64,000 nucleotides of DNA from Azolla caroliniana (Eukaryota > Polypodiophyta), in contig JBHGNT010000018.1 of the NCBI GenBank assembly GCA_043228905.1, forward strand, positions 6,510,001 through 6,574,000. Reading direction: 5' to 3'. A model generated the notes under the pieces. That model saw only the letters and a list, made by a program, of their open reading frames with translations. It was not told the DNA's origin and did not search any database. Made by a program: the position numbers and the translations under genes. This document shows positions 22,344 through 35,300 of the stretch, one piece after another (position 1 is the first letter of the stretch; every line of letters begins with the position of its first letter).

Positions 22344-22890
22344 GGTTTATACACAGTTAGTGCTAATGTGTATGAATGTATTTACAACAGTATGTCATGC
22401 AATTTGTAGCTACAAGTAGAAATTACCAATTTTCTTGTAAAACAAACAAAGCACATGTATTGCAAAGAAATAGTTTAATGGAGCTGTTTCGGAGTTTTTT
22501 ATTATTATATACAGACTGCTTTTTGTGCTTCTTTCTCAATAAAATCATGTGTCCTTTTTATATACAGTCTTCTTTCTGATATACAGTTTAATAATATCGT
22601 TTAGGGTTCTTCTTTCTGAGTACAGATTTACTCAAGTGAACCATGTACTAGTTAAAATAGTTTGCATAATTTTAAGAAAAAGCACTATCATGAAATCAGC
22701 AATCCTAAACATACTCTTAAAATTAAACAGTAGATAAGTTACTCAAAACAAGTAATTTAATTCTTCATTGATTAATCTGTCATCTAATTACAAATTTATA
22801 ACATCCCATTGCCAATGTCTTAAAATGGCCTATAAACAACTGAGCTCTTGTTGGTTAGTGGAACTTCTCTACATATATGATCTGTATACT
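22344..22890. other. AT-rich sequence without recognised features
   Basis: About 550 bp of AT-rich DNA between the transposase-like frame and the minus-strand frame at 22895. Short repeats of tatacag occur near 22508-22590. Only short open frames; I see no gene or element end here. Confidence 0.4.
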
Positions 22891-22894
22891 GAGT

Positions 22895-23294
22895 TCAGTA
22901 TGGAGTCCACAACCATGTAGCAAGTTGGCAGCTCAATGTTTTCACCAAGTAGTGTCGGGTAGAATGAGACAACATTATAATCTGGCCAAGTGGCCAAAAA
23001 ATCAGAAAGTCCCTCCTTGGTGTCATATATCGCACACTCATTAGGACTTTATCAAGCTCCAAGATCAAGGCTCTTCTTTCGACTTCTAATCGTTTAGGTT
23101 TGCATTCCTGTAACTGAGCCTCTGTTACACAAATTGCTAGTAGCACACGATCAATTTCAATCAACTCAACTTCTGTCGGCACAGTTGGTGTCCTTTTCCT
23201 CTTCAAACCCCTGGTCAACTGTGTTGGGCCTGGCTTCACATTCTGGTGCTCTTGTATTGTCGACCTAGTCATTAGCTCGGTGCATGTAGATACT
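22895..23294 (-). pseudogene. Background frame, C-terminal piece
   Basis: Minus-strand frame of at least 126 codons (MTRSTIQEHQNVKPGP onwards) with a basic patch RGLKRKRTP and a predicted helical stretch (EVELIEIDRVLLAI, then RRALILELDKVLM). Removing copia F and one duplication copy joins it in frame to 52031-52321: ISTRS is followed by VSTCTELM. No domain recognised; it could be a host gene or part of a DNA transposon such as the one at 20797-22343. The stop is at 22895. Confidence 0.45.
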
Positions 23295-23618
23295 TGTTGA
23301 GAATCAAGATCAACCTAGTCTAGTGTGTGAACACACCCTTGAGAGTGTGCACTCAAAGGTCAAAAGTCACCACTCTTATCTACACATTAACTATTTATCA
23401 TAGAATCATATTCTATGACCCATAACTAATGAGTTTTCACATTCCCCATGACCCATGAGCTTCGATAGTTAATGAAGAGAGAGAGTGACTATATAAAGCA
23501 CTCTCCTCCTACTTTGTAATTATTTCAGTTAATCTCCTTCGTAATATACATCATCTTGACTATTCTATTGTTGGTTAAAAATCTATCTATCTTGTGTTTC
23601 TCTCTCTCTCTCTCATAC
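23295..23618 (+). repeat. 5' LTR of copia F, left part
   Basis: Starts TGTTGAGAATCAAGATC; TATA box tatataaa at 23490-23497; CT-rich R/U5 at 23601-23614. Split at 23618 by element H; the rest is 49971-50036. Nearly the same sequence recurs at 51643-52030. Confidence 0.88.
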
Positions 23619-24186
23619 TGTTAAGGATCTATGTATCGATGGAGTAAGCTCCTTGATGTCGTGGCGGGATTCGGACCGGCGTATACCCTCTTGATGGCGA
23701 ATCGGGCGGAGATGGTTGTTGGATACCTCCGAGCCTCACACTCACTCAACGATTAGTAAATGATTAAGCACGATATCTCTCTCACTCTCTCAAGCTCTCT
23801 CTCATAGACAATAGATTAATGGATATAGACAATAAGAGGCAAGAGTATGTCTATTATTAACCCTCTTTGCTAAGAGGTCTAGCACCAACAAGGAGAGAGA
23901 TTAGTGTTCTCTAACTCAACACTTCACTAATCTCTCTTAAGCTCAAAGGTTACAAGAAAGAGGAGAGGAAGCTCTAGCTATAATCAATAGGAGATCTTTA
24001 CAAATGGGAGAACCCCCACAAAGCCACTACTATGTGGTTTATATAGCTTTCATGTTTAGGGTATGGGCCTTTCACATTTGGCCGTCTCTTTGCTTTCCTT
24101 TCCTCTTGCCATTTCCTCTTCATACTACGTCCTTGTTGATGCGTTCTTATTCGTGACTGGTTGTGCTGTTATCCCAATGCTTAACA
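23619..24186 (-). repeat. 3' LTR of gypsy H and adjacent polypurine tract
   Basis: 568 bp, plus-strand limits tgttaagg and gcttaaca. The polypurine-tract complement tcccccccc follows at 24187-24195. The 14-bp CT-rich segment present here but absent from the other LTR accounts for most of the length difference. Confidence 0.92.
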
Positions 24187-24958
24187 TCCCCCCCAACCTA
24201 ATCAGTGCACACTCCCGGGTGCACTGTGGGAGGGGAGCTTCAGGCGTCGAGGACGAGTAGAATTCAGTAGGGGGGTTCATCGGGGGGCGGGTGGCGGTGG
24301 AGATGATGGCGATGACGACGGATGTTCAGTGGTGGTAGCCGGATTTCCTGCAGTTGGTCGGTTGTTGTGAAGAAATCTTTCTTGGGGTCGGTGAGCCAGG
24401 TGCAGGTGTTGTGGCCGGTGAAGGGAGAAGGGGGGTTTCGACTAAAGCTTATGTAAGCGAGGAAAAAACGCGTGTCGATCATGGTTTCAAAATCCCGTTT
24501 GTAGGTTGCGGGGAGTATGTTGACACGGGTCCAGAGGCCGACCAGTTTCCGGCGAGTTGGACCTTTGTTCAAATCGAAGGCGAGGCCCCACGTTGGGTGG
24601 TTGTGTCGTTGGAAGGGGAGGCTTCGTACGGGCTAGAGTCAAGGAGAATGAGTAGAAGTTGGAGAAAACGAAGGCGGGCTTGAATGTTAGGGTCGGGGAC
24701 GTCGAGGTATGTACGTAGGAATCGTCGCATGACCCGGATCATGTCGGGTTCGGTCGGGGATGTGTGCAGGGGTCGGGGGAATAACGACTAGTTGAATTGA
24801 AGGGTGGGTAGGCGTGCCTGGGCGGCGCAAAAATCGGGCCATGGCCAACGACGAGGAAGGGGAAAAAAGGTGGGATTGGTGCGCAGCTGGGGGGGTGGAG
24901 GGCGAGCCATTCGCGGAAGGATGTGTGTGCGAACCAAGGGAGACGCCATGGGGGTTGG
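24187..24958 (-). pseudogene. Gypsy H 3' untranslated or ORF remnant, distal to J
   Basis: Continuation of the H internal region beyond element J. On the minus strand several Pro/Ser/His-rich frames overlap (25085-24687 and 24572-24264), with no single long frame. It may hold the C-terminal part of the region-X protein at 37772-38980, because the two are contiguous once J is removed, but decay prevents a confident reading. Confidence 0.4.
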
Positions 24959-25432
24959 TGTTATGTACACATAACGTTGGTGAGGGTAGGTCACTAATAT
25001 TTACATTAGTGAAGGGTATGTTCACTATTATTAAAAAGGGGACTAATGATTGGATAGAATGAATGATATGTGCATGCACTATCATGATTTAGACAACCAA
25101 TGAATAGAGAGCCTTTTAGAAAGGCACATCTATTCAAGGGGCCTAGGAAAAGGTATAAATATGAGGCTTAGCTACCCTCATAGGGATCATCACGTCGGAA
25201 GGCTGCTGTCATAGACACCGGTGGTGCGGGCTAGGCTTTCGTCTCGACGATCGTGTTTATCTCTTCCAAGGTATTAGTCATCCTAATATCCAGCGGTATG
25301 GGACGTCGGTGGTAGGTTGGCTATGTCTAGATCATAGCTCGGGGGTGGTCGGGTGGAACGGGTTCTTCTATCCAATCTATTTTCTTCCTTTTTACTTGAT
25401 TTGGTCTATTGATTAGTAATAGACTCTTAACA
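24959..25432 (+). repeat. 5' LTR of chromovirus J
   Basis: Starts TGTTATGTACACATAAC, containing a 6-bp inverted repeat (gttatg/cataac); ends cttaaca. TATA box tataaat at 25154-25160. Three substitutions separate it from the 3' LTR. Confidence 0.95.
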
Positions 25433-25433
25433 G

Positions 25434-25445
25434 TGGTATCAGAGC
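25434..25445 (+). other. Primer binding site of chromovirus J
   Basis: TGGTATCAGAGC, one base after the LTR, complementary to initiator-Met tRNA. Confidence 0.92.
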
Positions 25446-27188
25446 TTTTACTAACAATTTTTTTGTTGTTTTGATGTTTTTTGCGTGTGAGCGAGGGGGA
25501 TCTAACAAGGCTCGTCATGCTCTTCTCAGGATCAAAACAACACTCTAAACCCGATATTCTTCTTTTTTGATCTCTTCTCTTTTTCTATTATGCGTTCTTT
25601 ATGGTCGAATCAAATTGGTATTACGTTTTATTCTCTTTCTTTCTACCTCCTACTACGCTACGATTTTACTTATTATTATGCATCGGGCCGAGCGTGTTTG
25701 CACTAATCGCACACGCTCAACTCATGGCCTTTTGCATATTGCGATATATATCCCACTCTCTCCTCTCTTGAACTCTTACGATAATAATTATTCTTGTGCA
25801 TTGGGTCGAGCGTGTTTGCTCTAATCGCACACGCTTATCTCATGGCCGTTTTGCATATGATGTTGAGTATACCACTCTTCCTCTCTATTGAGCCATCACT
25901 TGGCCGATTCTAAGGGATGATGTGGCCTTGACAAGGTGTATGTTGCCTACCTATGCCACTCTACTCTCTATTAAGCCATCAATTGGCCGATTCTATGGGA
26001 TGTTGTGGCCTTGACAAGGTATATGTAGCTTACATATGCCACTTTCCTTTTTAATTAGCCATCAATTGGCCGATTGTAAGGGATGATGTGGCCTTGACGA
26101 GGTATATGTCACTTACCTATGCCACTTTCCTCTTTAATTAGCCATTACTTGGCCGATTCTAGGGATATGTGGTGGTCTTGAGGAGGTGCATGTCAACTAC
26201 CCTAGGGTTTCGTATCTTAGGGCATGTTTGATTCCATACACCTAATTGTTGATTATTCTAATTAAATTTTAATTTCATAAGTATTGTTTCACTTATATGA
26301 TTTTCAAGTAATTATTATTTACCCGCCCACAATTAACTCTCCTTTTTCCACTTCCTTTTCATGTATAAAGTATTTACATCGTTTATTTTTAATGTAACCT
26401 TTACGTGAAGACTATTTTTTTCGTATGGAGTGGCTTGTTGAACGATTTTTTTTCAACGGGTCATCTAGGTTTAACTCTTATCATCAAGCCTTAGAAAACG
26501 AGTAAAACCATATGAGTTCCCTTATTGATGTTTTACTCATGGATTTGAGTATTACATCTTTGCGCACAACACCGTCATCACTTGTATCAATTTGTGGCTT
26601 ATGTCACAATTGTGCAAGTTATAACAATCATATTGGGATGTATATGTGCATACCTTGTACTTCCCATTTATTTGTGACATTGTTTTTTTTCGTAGGTAAC
26701 ACATGGGTTCTTTTTTTTTTTTTACCCTTGTTTTCGTCACTACTTAACTCTTATGAGTAGTGCCTTATTTTATCATTTTATCATCACGTTTGCTTATTGC
26801 TCGCAAGACTAGAATATTACTTGTGAGTGCACTTGTTTTTTCACGTAATACACTTTCTCGACCATATAATACATGATGGGTTGGCATTAATATAAGGCTA
26901 TCTAGGAAATTTCATTGATGTAAGAACCATGGTTGAGCCTCAGGGAGCCGCCATGATTACTCAAGATAGAGATCCGAGAAATACATCTTAGCTATGTTTT
27001 CCCCCATGGTTTTTAAAACGCCATAGTGTTACCATAGTTATCGGATCTCGAATCACATCTCATATGTCTAGAGGGGTAAAGACATGAGATACTTTCTTGG
27101 ATAAAGTTCTTTGAATCAAAATTTCAAGCATTCATTTTGCTTGTGTATTTTCTGAACCTCCTTATTTTATTGCATACCCACAGCGTGC
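25446..27188 (+). other. Long 5' leader of chromovirus J
   Basis: A 1.74-kb untranslated leader between primer site and ORF, without a long frame. It contains two tandem-repeat blocks: a 118-bp period (two units starting gcat(c/t)ggg at 25680 and 25798) and an 83-bp period (four units). The remainder is T-rich and holds short frames only. Confidence 0.7.
25900..26205 (+). repeat. 83-bp tandem repeat in leader of J
   Basis: Four units marked by ttggccgatt at 25900, 25983, 26066 and 26149, an exact 83-bp spacing, each followed by a ggatgatgtgg-like stretch and ccttga. Units differ by scattered substitutions. Position in the leader suggests an RNA or promoter-proximal role, but nothing proves it. 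Confidence 0.88.
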
Positions 27189-30100
27189 ATGATGGAACAA
27201 GTTTTCAACGCAGTTGGAACGATCTCTCCAAATGAGACCTCTCAACCCCAATCCGCATCTCGCACACAAGCTGAGATCACTATTGAGCAATTGCTCACTA
27301 CTACCTTGAATCAATTGGCCGAAATGAGACAGGCCAATATGGCATTGGAAAAGAAATTCCAAGAATTAACTATTGAGTCCAAGAAAGAAGGTGAACCTTC
27401 CTTCGTAGTCACGCCTTTCAAGGGAGATAAGAAAGAAAGAACCGAGGAGGCCATTAGCACTTGGCTTGGTCGTTGGGAGTCTCACTTTGAGCTTCATCCC
27501 AAGCCCGATGCAGTAAAAATTGGTTATGTCGGTCGTGAGTTAGGTGGCCGAGCTGCTGCTTGGTGGCGTGGCCTAAGGACCGCAAAAAACTTACCCACAA
27601 CTTGGGAAGGTTTCGTTGATGTTTTTAAGAAACAATTCTTGCAGCCACCTTCTCAAACCGAACAAGCACAACACTTGCTCACATTGTCTAGTAAGCCATT
27701 TACCTCTCTCGAGGATTATGTGCATCACGCTCGGACCCAGATCCAAAAATCGGGACTTACGGGTGAGAAATGGTTTGTCGCTTGTTTTTTGAATGGTATT
27801 CCCAATGGGGATTATCATTGGATTGTCCATGACAAGGACCCCACAACTTTCGAGGAAGCCGTCAACATTGTGCTGCGATACCATAGGACTTCCAAGAAAG
27901 ACCACAATAAACCTGAGTTCGCCAAAACTCCTAATGTCAAGTTCATTGGGAAACGTAAGCAATCCAGTGACACTCTTGACCGCGACTCAAAGAAACTGAA
28001 CCTCTTCTGTGCATATTGCAAGAAGCGGGGCCACACAAAGGATACCTGTCGTCGTCTTGAGAGGAAGTCAATGAACACCCCTCCTCAAGACAAATCTACG
28101 AGTCACACAGGTGAGTCTTTTGATATTGTTGAAGTTCATACCAATCACTTAAGTTTATGTGAATGCACTTTTCCTTCACATTTACTTGGACCTAATGATT
28201 TACTCCGAGCAGTCGGATATATCAATGGAACACAAGCACATTTCTTGTTTGATTCCGGTAGTTCTCACAATTTTCTTAATGATCACTTTGTGCAGCAAAT
28301 GGAGCTCCACATAAACGCAAGTGATCATATCTATCAAGTTCACATGGCAAATGGAAACGTTCAATACATCAGTGGCATTGTTTGTCAACTGCCAATTCAA
28401 ATAGATACTTATTTGGAGAAGCTTGACTTTCATGTTATGAAATTACAATCCGCAGATGTCATTTTAGGATATCCTTGGTTTTTTAATAAAAACCCTTCTT
28501 TGTCCATTGATTGGGTTAATCACTCAATCACATTTGAACTTAATAATTGTAAACATTTTATTCAATGTTCCAAACTTCCTTCTCATTCACTTGTGTCTTC
28601 TAAATCTTTAAGTGAGTATTCTAGTTCATTAATTTATTCGTGTGTAATTGATCCTGCGGTTCAATTTTATTATTTTAATATTGACGCCACACAATTACCA
28701 CATTTTGAGCAACGATTACTCGACTCTATTTTAGAGGATTTTCAAGATGTGTTTCCTACTGAATTACCGCTTACTTTACCACCTAAACGTAATGTGGACC
28801 ATCAAATTGAACTCATCCCTGGGGCTGCTCCTGTGAGCATTCCACCTTACCGACTTAGTCGATTAGAAGAGGATGAGATCGCTAAACAACTTAAGGAATA
28901 CTTGAGTATGGGCCACATTAGGTATAGTAAATCACCTTGGGGTGCGCCAGTTCTATTAGTCAAGAAGAAGGAAGGTTCGTGGCGAATGTGTATCAATTAT
29001 CGCCGTTTGAATAAAATGACAATTAAGAATGCATATCCATTACCTCGTGCCGATGATTTGATTGATCGTTTGCACGGGGCTCGATATTTTATGAAAATTG
29101 ACTTACGAACTGGTTATCATCAGATTCGCATCGCCGAGGATGATATTCCTAAAACCGCTTTTCGTACGCGCTATGGCCATTATGAGTTTTTAGTCATGCC
29201 GTTTGGGTTGACTAATGCTCCAGCCACATTCCAACAAGCGATGAATGATGTTTTCCGAGATCAACTCGGTGATTTTGTTGTCATCTTCTTGGATGATATT
29301 TTGATATATAGCCGTACCTTGCAAGATCATGTTCAACATGTTCGATTTGTTTTGCGAAAGTTGCGTGACAACTCTTTCTATGCAAAACATTCAAAATGTG
29401 ACTTCTTCCAAAAATCTATTGTGTACCTAGGTCATTTAATTACAGAAAATGGCGTTGAAATTGAACCTTCTCGTATTGAAAAGGTTAAACTTTGGCCCAT
29501 TCCTCGTAATATTCGTGAACTTAGATCATTCTTAGGGTTTGTTGGATTTTTACGAAAATCAATTCGTAACTATTCCAAATTGACTACGCCATTAACTAAC
29601 CTTTTAAAAGGTCATCCACGTAAGTCTGTCAAACCAATTTCATGGAATGAACAACTTGACAAATCATTTGAGACACTCAAGGAGCATGTGTGTCAGGCTC
29701 CCACTCTTCTATTACCAGACCCTTCTAAGCCTTTCTCAATTGAAACCGATGCTAGTGATTATGCTATTGGTGCCGTTCTTTATCAAGGTGGTCACCCTAT
29801 TGCTTTTGAAAGTAAGAAGCTTGATGCTGCTCAATCTCGGTATTCGGTTCAAGAGAAAGAGTTGTTTGCGGTGATACATGCACTTAAAACATGGAGGCAC
29901 TATCTCTATGGAAATAAATTTGTGGTTACAACAGACCATCAATCATTAAAGTATTTTTGTGACCAGCCCGATCTTGTTGGTCGTAAAGGCCGTTGGGCTG
30001 ACCTTATGCAAGATTTTGATTTTTCCATACGATATCGCAAGGGTTCTATGAACACCGTTGTTGATGCTCTTAGTCGCATTAAAGAAGTTAACATGCTTAG

Positions 30101-31603
30101 CTTCACGGAAATAAAATCTGATCTTTTAGATCACCTTCGAGGGAAATACCTTGATGACAGTTATTTCTCAAAATACTGGACGAAAGCCGAATCTGGTTTA
30201 GATGCCGATACTAGCACCCTACCCTCGAAGGCGACCTTTCACATTACAAACGGTTTGCTCTACCGTAGTGGAAAGGTCTGTGTTCCAGATTTACCAAATG
30301 TTAAACAGAAATTTTTTTATGAATGTCATGATGCACCATCTGCTGGTCATCCTAGAATACAACGCACACTCGTTCTCATCTCGTGTACTTTTTTCTGGCC
30401 TAAGATGCGCTCTGACGTGCATAAATACGTAACTCAATGCTTACAATGTCAGATTAATAAGTCGGAACGACTTAAAGCTGCTGGTCTTTTACATCCCTTA
30501 GATATTCCCAACAATAAATGGGAAAGTATCTCGATGGATTTTATTGTTAGTTTACCTCGTACACAGAGGGGTCATGATGCCATATGGGTTGTCGTTGACA
30601 GGCTAACAAAATTAGCTAGATTTATTCCTACAAAAACCACGGTAACCGCTCAACAGTTGGCTTATCAATTTGTTGATGAGTTATTTCGTTTTTATGGATT
30701 ACCGATGGATATTGTTAGTGATCGAGATTCCAAGTTTACTAGTGACTTTTGGACTCAGGTCTTTAAGAAACTAGAAACTACGTTGAGCATGAGTTCCGCA
30801 GATCATCCTCAGTCTGATGGACAAACTGAACGAGTTAATCAAATTATTGAGGACATGCTTCGAGCTTATGTAGCAAAAACCCCTTCTAAGTGGGAGCAAT
30901 ACCTTCCTATCTTAGAATTTGCCTATAATAGCTCTAAACATACATCCACTGGATATAGTCCTTTTATGTTGATGTATGGTTTTCAGCCACGTGCCCCAGT
31001 TGATGTCACGATTCATCGTGATACATTAGACAGTACACGCAATTTTTTGCAAGACATGAACCAAATGTTGCATATTATTGAGGACATGCTTCGAGCTTAT
31101 GTAGCAAAAACCCCTTCTAAGTGGGAGCAATACCTTCCTATCTTAGAATTTGCCTATAATAGCTCTAAACATACATCCACTGGATATAGTCCTTTTATGT
31201 TGATGTATGGTTTTCAGCCACGTGCCCCAGTTGATGTCACGATTCATCGTGATACATTAGACAGTACACGCAATTTTTTGCAAGACATGAACCAAATGTT
31301 GCATATTGCCAAAGAAAATGTTAAGACAGCTCAAGATCGTGCTCGATTTTATGCTGATCAGGATAGACGTCCTCGTGCATTTACTATTGGTCAAAAAGTT
31401 TTTTTGCGTGTCCCGACTGATTCTACGTCATTATCTACGGGCAAGTGCGCTAAGTTAGCCCCACGATATTGTGGCCCATTTGAAATCCTTAAGCGAGTTG
31501 GGTCATCTGCTTATCACCTTGCCTTACCTCGTAACGTTGGTATTCATCCTGTTTTTCACGTCAGTCGTCTAAAACCATTTTTAGGCTCTGGTGATAACAC
31601 CAT
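27189..31603 (+). CDS. Chromovirus J Gag-Pol, main part
   Basis: One open frame from Met 27189; before K inserted it continued in frame to 37285 (about 1545 codons). Domains by residue: Gag about 60-260; CCHC knuckle CAYCKKRGHTKDTC about 274; protease FDSGSSHNF about 355; RT about 545-720 with FLDD near 701; RNase H from ETDASDYAIG near 852; integrase zinc region about 1040-1100, catalytic residues in MDFIV, SDRDSKF and SDGQTERVN (about 1116, 1177, 1212). An exact 77-codon tandem duplication follows the catalytic Glu (about 1219-1372). RT and RNase H complete. Apart from the duplication and K, no lesion is seen, so it was probably functional recently. Start chosen as first Met after the leader; the second Met is next to it. 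Confidence 0.9.
30843..31304 (+). repeat. Exact in-frame 231-bp duplication in J integrase
   Basis: 30843-31073 and 31074-31304 are identical by eye over 231 bp (77 codons), starting attattgaggac and ending atgttgcat. The unit covers the helix after the catalytic Glu and the start of the integrase C-terminal part. Zero differences imply a very recent event or an assembly artefact. Confidence 0.92.
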
Positions 31604-32273
31604 TGTTGGGATTACGGTCCCTCCGGATGGGATGGTCGGATGTCCGGGAATCGGATGATGAATACCCCGGTTACGGAGCCGGATGCTGAAGACCCCGACT
31701 ACAGAGCCGGATGCTGAAGACTCCGGCTACGGAGCCGGATGATGAAGACCCCGGCTACGGAGCCGGATGCTGAAGACCCCGGTTACGGAGCCGGATGACG
31801 AATGTACCCGGAGAGAGATCCGGATGCGGGGACATATTTGTGAATATGTTTTGCCAAGAGCCCTTGAGGCTATATTTGTAAATAGCCCGAAAGTCATATG
31901 TGTATAAATATGACTTAGGGCAAACAGTTTAAATTGTTGTTGCTCATTTTTATGTTTTAGTTGAGAGAGCAAAGTGAGAGCAGCCGAGAGAGACGGAGAG
32001 AAACGAAGAGGTCGACATCTCTGTGTATCACCGCCGCCTGTGGCGAAGACAGTGAGCTCAAGGTCGTTGCCTTGTAGCTTCACCATTGTACACCTCTGTT
32101 TATAGTGATAGTTGGAGTTTGAGGACTCCCGTGGTTTTTTTTTCCCATTTAGGGTTTTCCACGTAAAACATCCTGTGTACTCCTCTCTCTATTGTCCTCG
32201 TGCACTTTGTATTTCCCGTTTTCTGTGAGTTGATCCTATTCCTCGGTTTGTGACCGAGCGCTGTTTAGCAACA
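31604..32273 (+). repeat. 5' LTR of copia K
   Basis: 670 bp from tgttgggatt to gcaaca. U3 holds six 28-bp tandem units at 31648-31815. TATA box tataaata at 31903-31910. CT-rich and GA-rich parts follow in R/U5. Confidence 0.96.
31648..31815 (+). promoter_or_regulatory. 28-bp tandem repeats in U3 of K
   Basis: Six units of the pattern gagccggatgctgaagaccc at 31648, 31676, 31704, 31732, 31760 and 31788, about 90 bp upstream of the TATA box. Tandem U3 repeats in Tnt1-type LTRs act as enhancer-like elements; here that role is inferred from position only. The same array recurs at 36433-36600 in the 3' LTR. Confidence 0.75.
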
Positions 32274-32276
32274 AAT

Positions 32277-32288
32277 TGGTATCAGAGC
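32277..32288 (+). other. Primer binding site of copia K
   Basis: TGGTATCAGAGC three bases after the LTR; initiator-Met tRNA complement, directly upstream of the ORF. Confidence 0.93.
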
Positions 32289-32304
32289 GACGGTAACACA
32301 GAAA

Positions 32305-35300
32305 ATGGAAGGCGGCGGTAGTGGGCCTCCGGGCATGATGGTGTTGAACTCACAGAACTACGCCGACTGGAAGATAAAGATGGAAGACCTTCTCATCGTC
32401 CGAGACCTGTATGAACCGATCGACAATGCCGAGATACCCAAGGGGGTAATAGAGTCGGAGTGGAAGCTCCTGAACCGGAAAGCCGTAGCGACGATCCGGC
32501 AATATGTCGATGTAAGCGTTCTACAACATGTGGCGAACGACACAAACGCATATGAGATGTGGAAGAAGCTGTCGGGCCTCTACGAGAGGAAGAATGCGTT
32601 GAACCGGACCTCCCTGATGAGGAAGATAGTGAACCTCAAGTACCGGGACGGCGAGAATATGGTGGAACACGTGAGCACGTTCATGGGATTCGTGAACCAG
32701 CTTGCGGCGATCAAGTTCCCGTTGGAGGATGCAATGCAAGCCATCATTCTTATGTGTACATTGCCGGAAAGCTGGGAGAACTTGGTGGTGACTCTCAGCA
32801 CCTCCTGCACCGAAGATAACTTGTCTCTACAAACGGTAAAGACAAGCATTTTGAACGAAGAAGCGCGTCGGAGAGATAAAGAACCGGTTTCCGATCCGAA
32901 GATGCTGCTTACCGAATCGGATCGGGGAAGGCAATGGAACCGGAGTCCGCAAAGACGGGAGAAGTCGGGGACCCGGTCGCAGTCAAGAGGAAGGCCCACA
33001 TGCTTCCACTGTGGGAAGCCGGGGCACTTCCGGAAGAATTGTCGGCATTACCGAAAGGACAACGGAGCCGACGACACCGATTCGAAGAAGTCACCGGAGA
33101 GAAACGGTGCATACCGGGGAGCCACGGACCGGAGAGGTCCGGATCGGCGAGGGCAGGACCGGAAAGGAACGACGGCACTCGCGGCAAGTGAAGAAGAGAT
33201 AATGCTCATTACCGAAGAGAGGGAGCTGAACCTTGCCGGTGTAGAGATGACCTGGGTGGTCGATTCCGGAGCGTCGTTCCACCTGACCCCGGAGAAGAAA
33301 TACTTCTCATCCTACACAGCCGGTGAGCACGGCTGTGTCCGGATGGGAAATGAAGGCACATGCCGGATTGCCGGCATAGGAGACGTGTGGCTGATGACAT
33401 CAACCGGATGCAAGATGCTGCTGAAGGATGTTCGACACGTTCCGGAGGTCCGATTGAACCTGATCTCGGCCGGGAGGCTAGATGATGAAGGCTACATGAG
33501 TAGCATCCGGAACGGTGTCATGAAGTTCAGCAAAGGGAGCCTGATAGTGGCTCGGGCCCGGAAGGTCAATACACTGTACCTGATGAATTGCCGGCTATGT
33601 CCGGAGGAGCTGAACGTGGCAGCTGACACTGCCGGTGAGCTGTGGCACAAGAGACTGTGCCACATGAGTGAGAAGGGGATGAAGAGGCTTGCCGATGACA
33701 ACCTGATACCGGTAAAGCACGTACACCTGGGGAAGTGTACCGACTGTCTGGCCGGTAAGCAAAACCGGACCTCCTTCCACTCAAGGCCACCGACGAGACG
33801 TAGCGCACCATTGGAGTTGGTACACACTGATGTGTGTCAAGTAGAAGCGAAGTCACATGGCGGAGCTCAGTACTTCGTAACATTCATAGATGACCATAGC
33901 CGGAAGCTGTGGACGGCACCGTTGAAGACAAAGGACCAAGTATTGTCCGTCTTCAAAGAACTCCACGCGAGAGTGGAAAGAGAATCCGGCAAGAAGCTGA
34001 AAGCAATACGAGCGGATAACGGAGGGGAATACCGGGGGCAGTTCGCAGAGTACTGTCGCTCGAAGGGAATCCGGCTCGAGTTTACTGTGCCGAAGACGCC
34101 GGAACTAAACGGGTTGGCCGAGAGGATGAACCGGACCATAATGGAGAGGGTCCGGAGTATGCTAGCACATGCGAAATTACCCAAGGGATTTTGGGCTGAG
34201 GCAATGTCGACGGCGACGTATGTGATAAATAGATCACCCTCAGTACCTTTGGACGGAGACACGCCGCAGAAAGTGTGGACCGGTAAGGAAGTGTCCTACC
34301 GGCATCTGAAGGTGTTCGGGTGTCTCGCATACGTGCATGTGGCAAAGGACCGGAGAGGAAAGTTAGATCCAAAGACCCGGCCATGCATATTCCTCGGTTA
34401 CGGCGACGACGAGTTCGGCTACCGAGTATGGGACCCGGTCGACAAGAAGATATTCAGGAGTCGAGATATCATCTTCATGGAGGACAAGACACTCGCCGAC
34501 TGGGAGTCGGAGAAGAACATGAAGAGCTCCAAGTTGACCGGTGAGGATCAACTCTACGAAGAGCAGTCCCGACCGGCAAGGGACCGGTTAGCACTCGAGG
34601 ATCCGGCCGAAGACGGTGAAGAAACAGAACCGGCCGAGGAAGATGAAACTGATACCGGAACCGGCCCCGATCCCGAAATGGATTCGGATGAAGAGGAAAC
34701 GGAGGAGCCGGTTACCGAAGCTCCGGAACGGAGATATCCTCTAAGAGAGAGAAGGGCCCCCCGGAGATTTCCGGAACCAGAGCACGTGCTGCTAACCGAC
34801 GAGGGGGAGCCGGAGAGCTTTGAAGAAGCAAAACTTGACACCCATAGCCGCAGGTGGTTAAGTGCCATGCAGGAGGAGATGGATTCCCTGCATGAGAACC
34901 ACACATATGAACTTGTGGAGTTGCCGAAAGGAAAGCGGGCACTTCGAAACAAGTGGGTGTTCAAGCTGAAACCGGGAGATGTCGGAAACCCCCCGAGATA
35001 CAAAGCCAGGATCGTAGTGAAGGGGTTCCAGCAGAAGAAGGGCGTCGACTTCGACGAGATATTTGCCCCGGTAGTGAAGATGACCTCCATCCGGACGGTG
35101 CTGAGCATAGCGGCAAGCGTGGACCTCGAGGTAGAACAGATGGACGTGAAGACGGCTTTCCTTCACGGTGACCTCGAAGAAGAGATCTACATGCAGCAAC
35201 CGGAAGGATTCGAGAAGAAAGGGAAGGAGCACCTGGTATGCCGGTTGAAGAAGAGCCTTTACGGACTGAAGCAGGCTCCCCGGCAATGGTACCGGAAGTT

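Noticed and set aside
24063-24260. Plus-strand ORF with a signal-peptide-like start (MGLSHLAVSLLSFPLA)
   Set aside because: It lies across the end of the H LTR, and the other LTR copy does not preserve it meaningfully.
25900-26205. Possible CRISPR-like array
   Set aside because: The 83-bp units are contiguous tandem repeats without unique spacers, in a plant retrotransposon leader.
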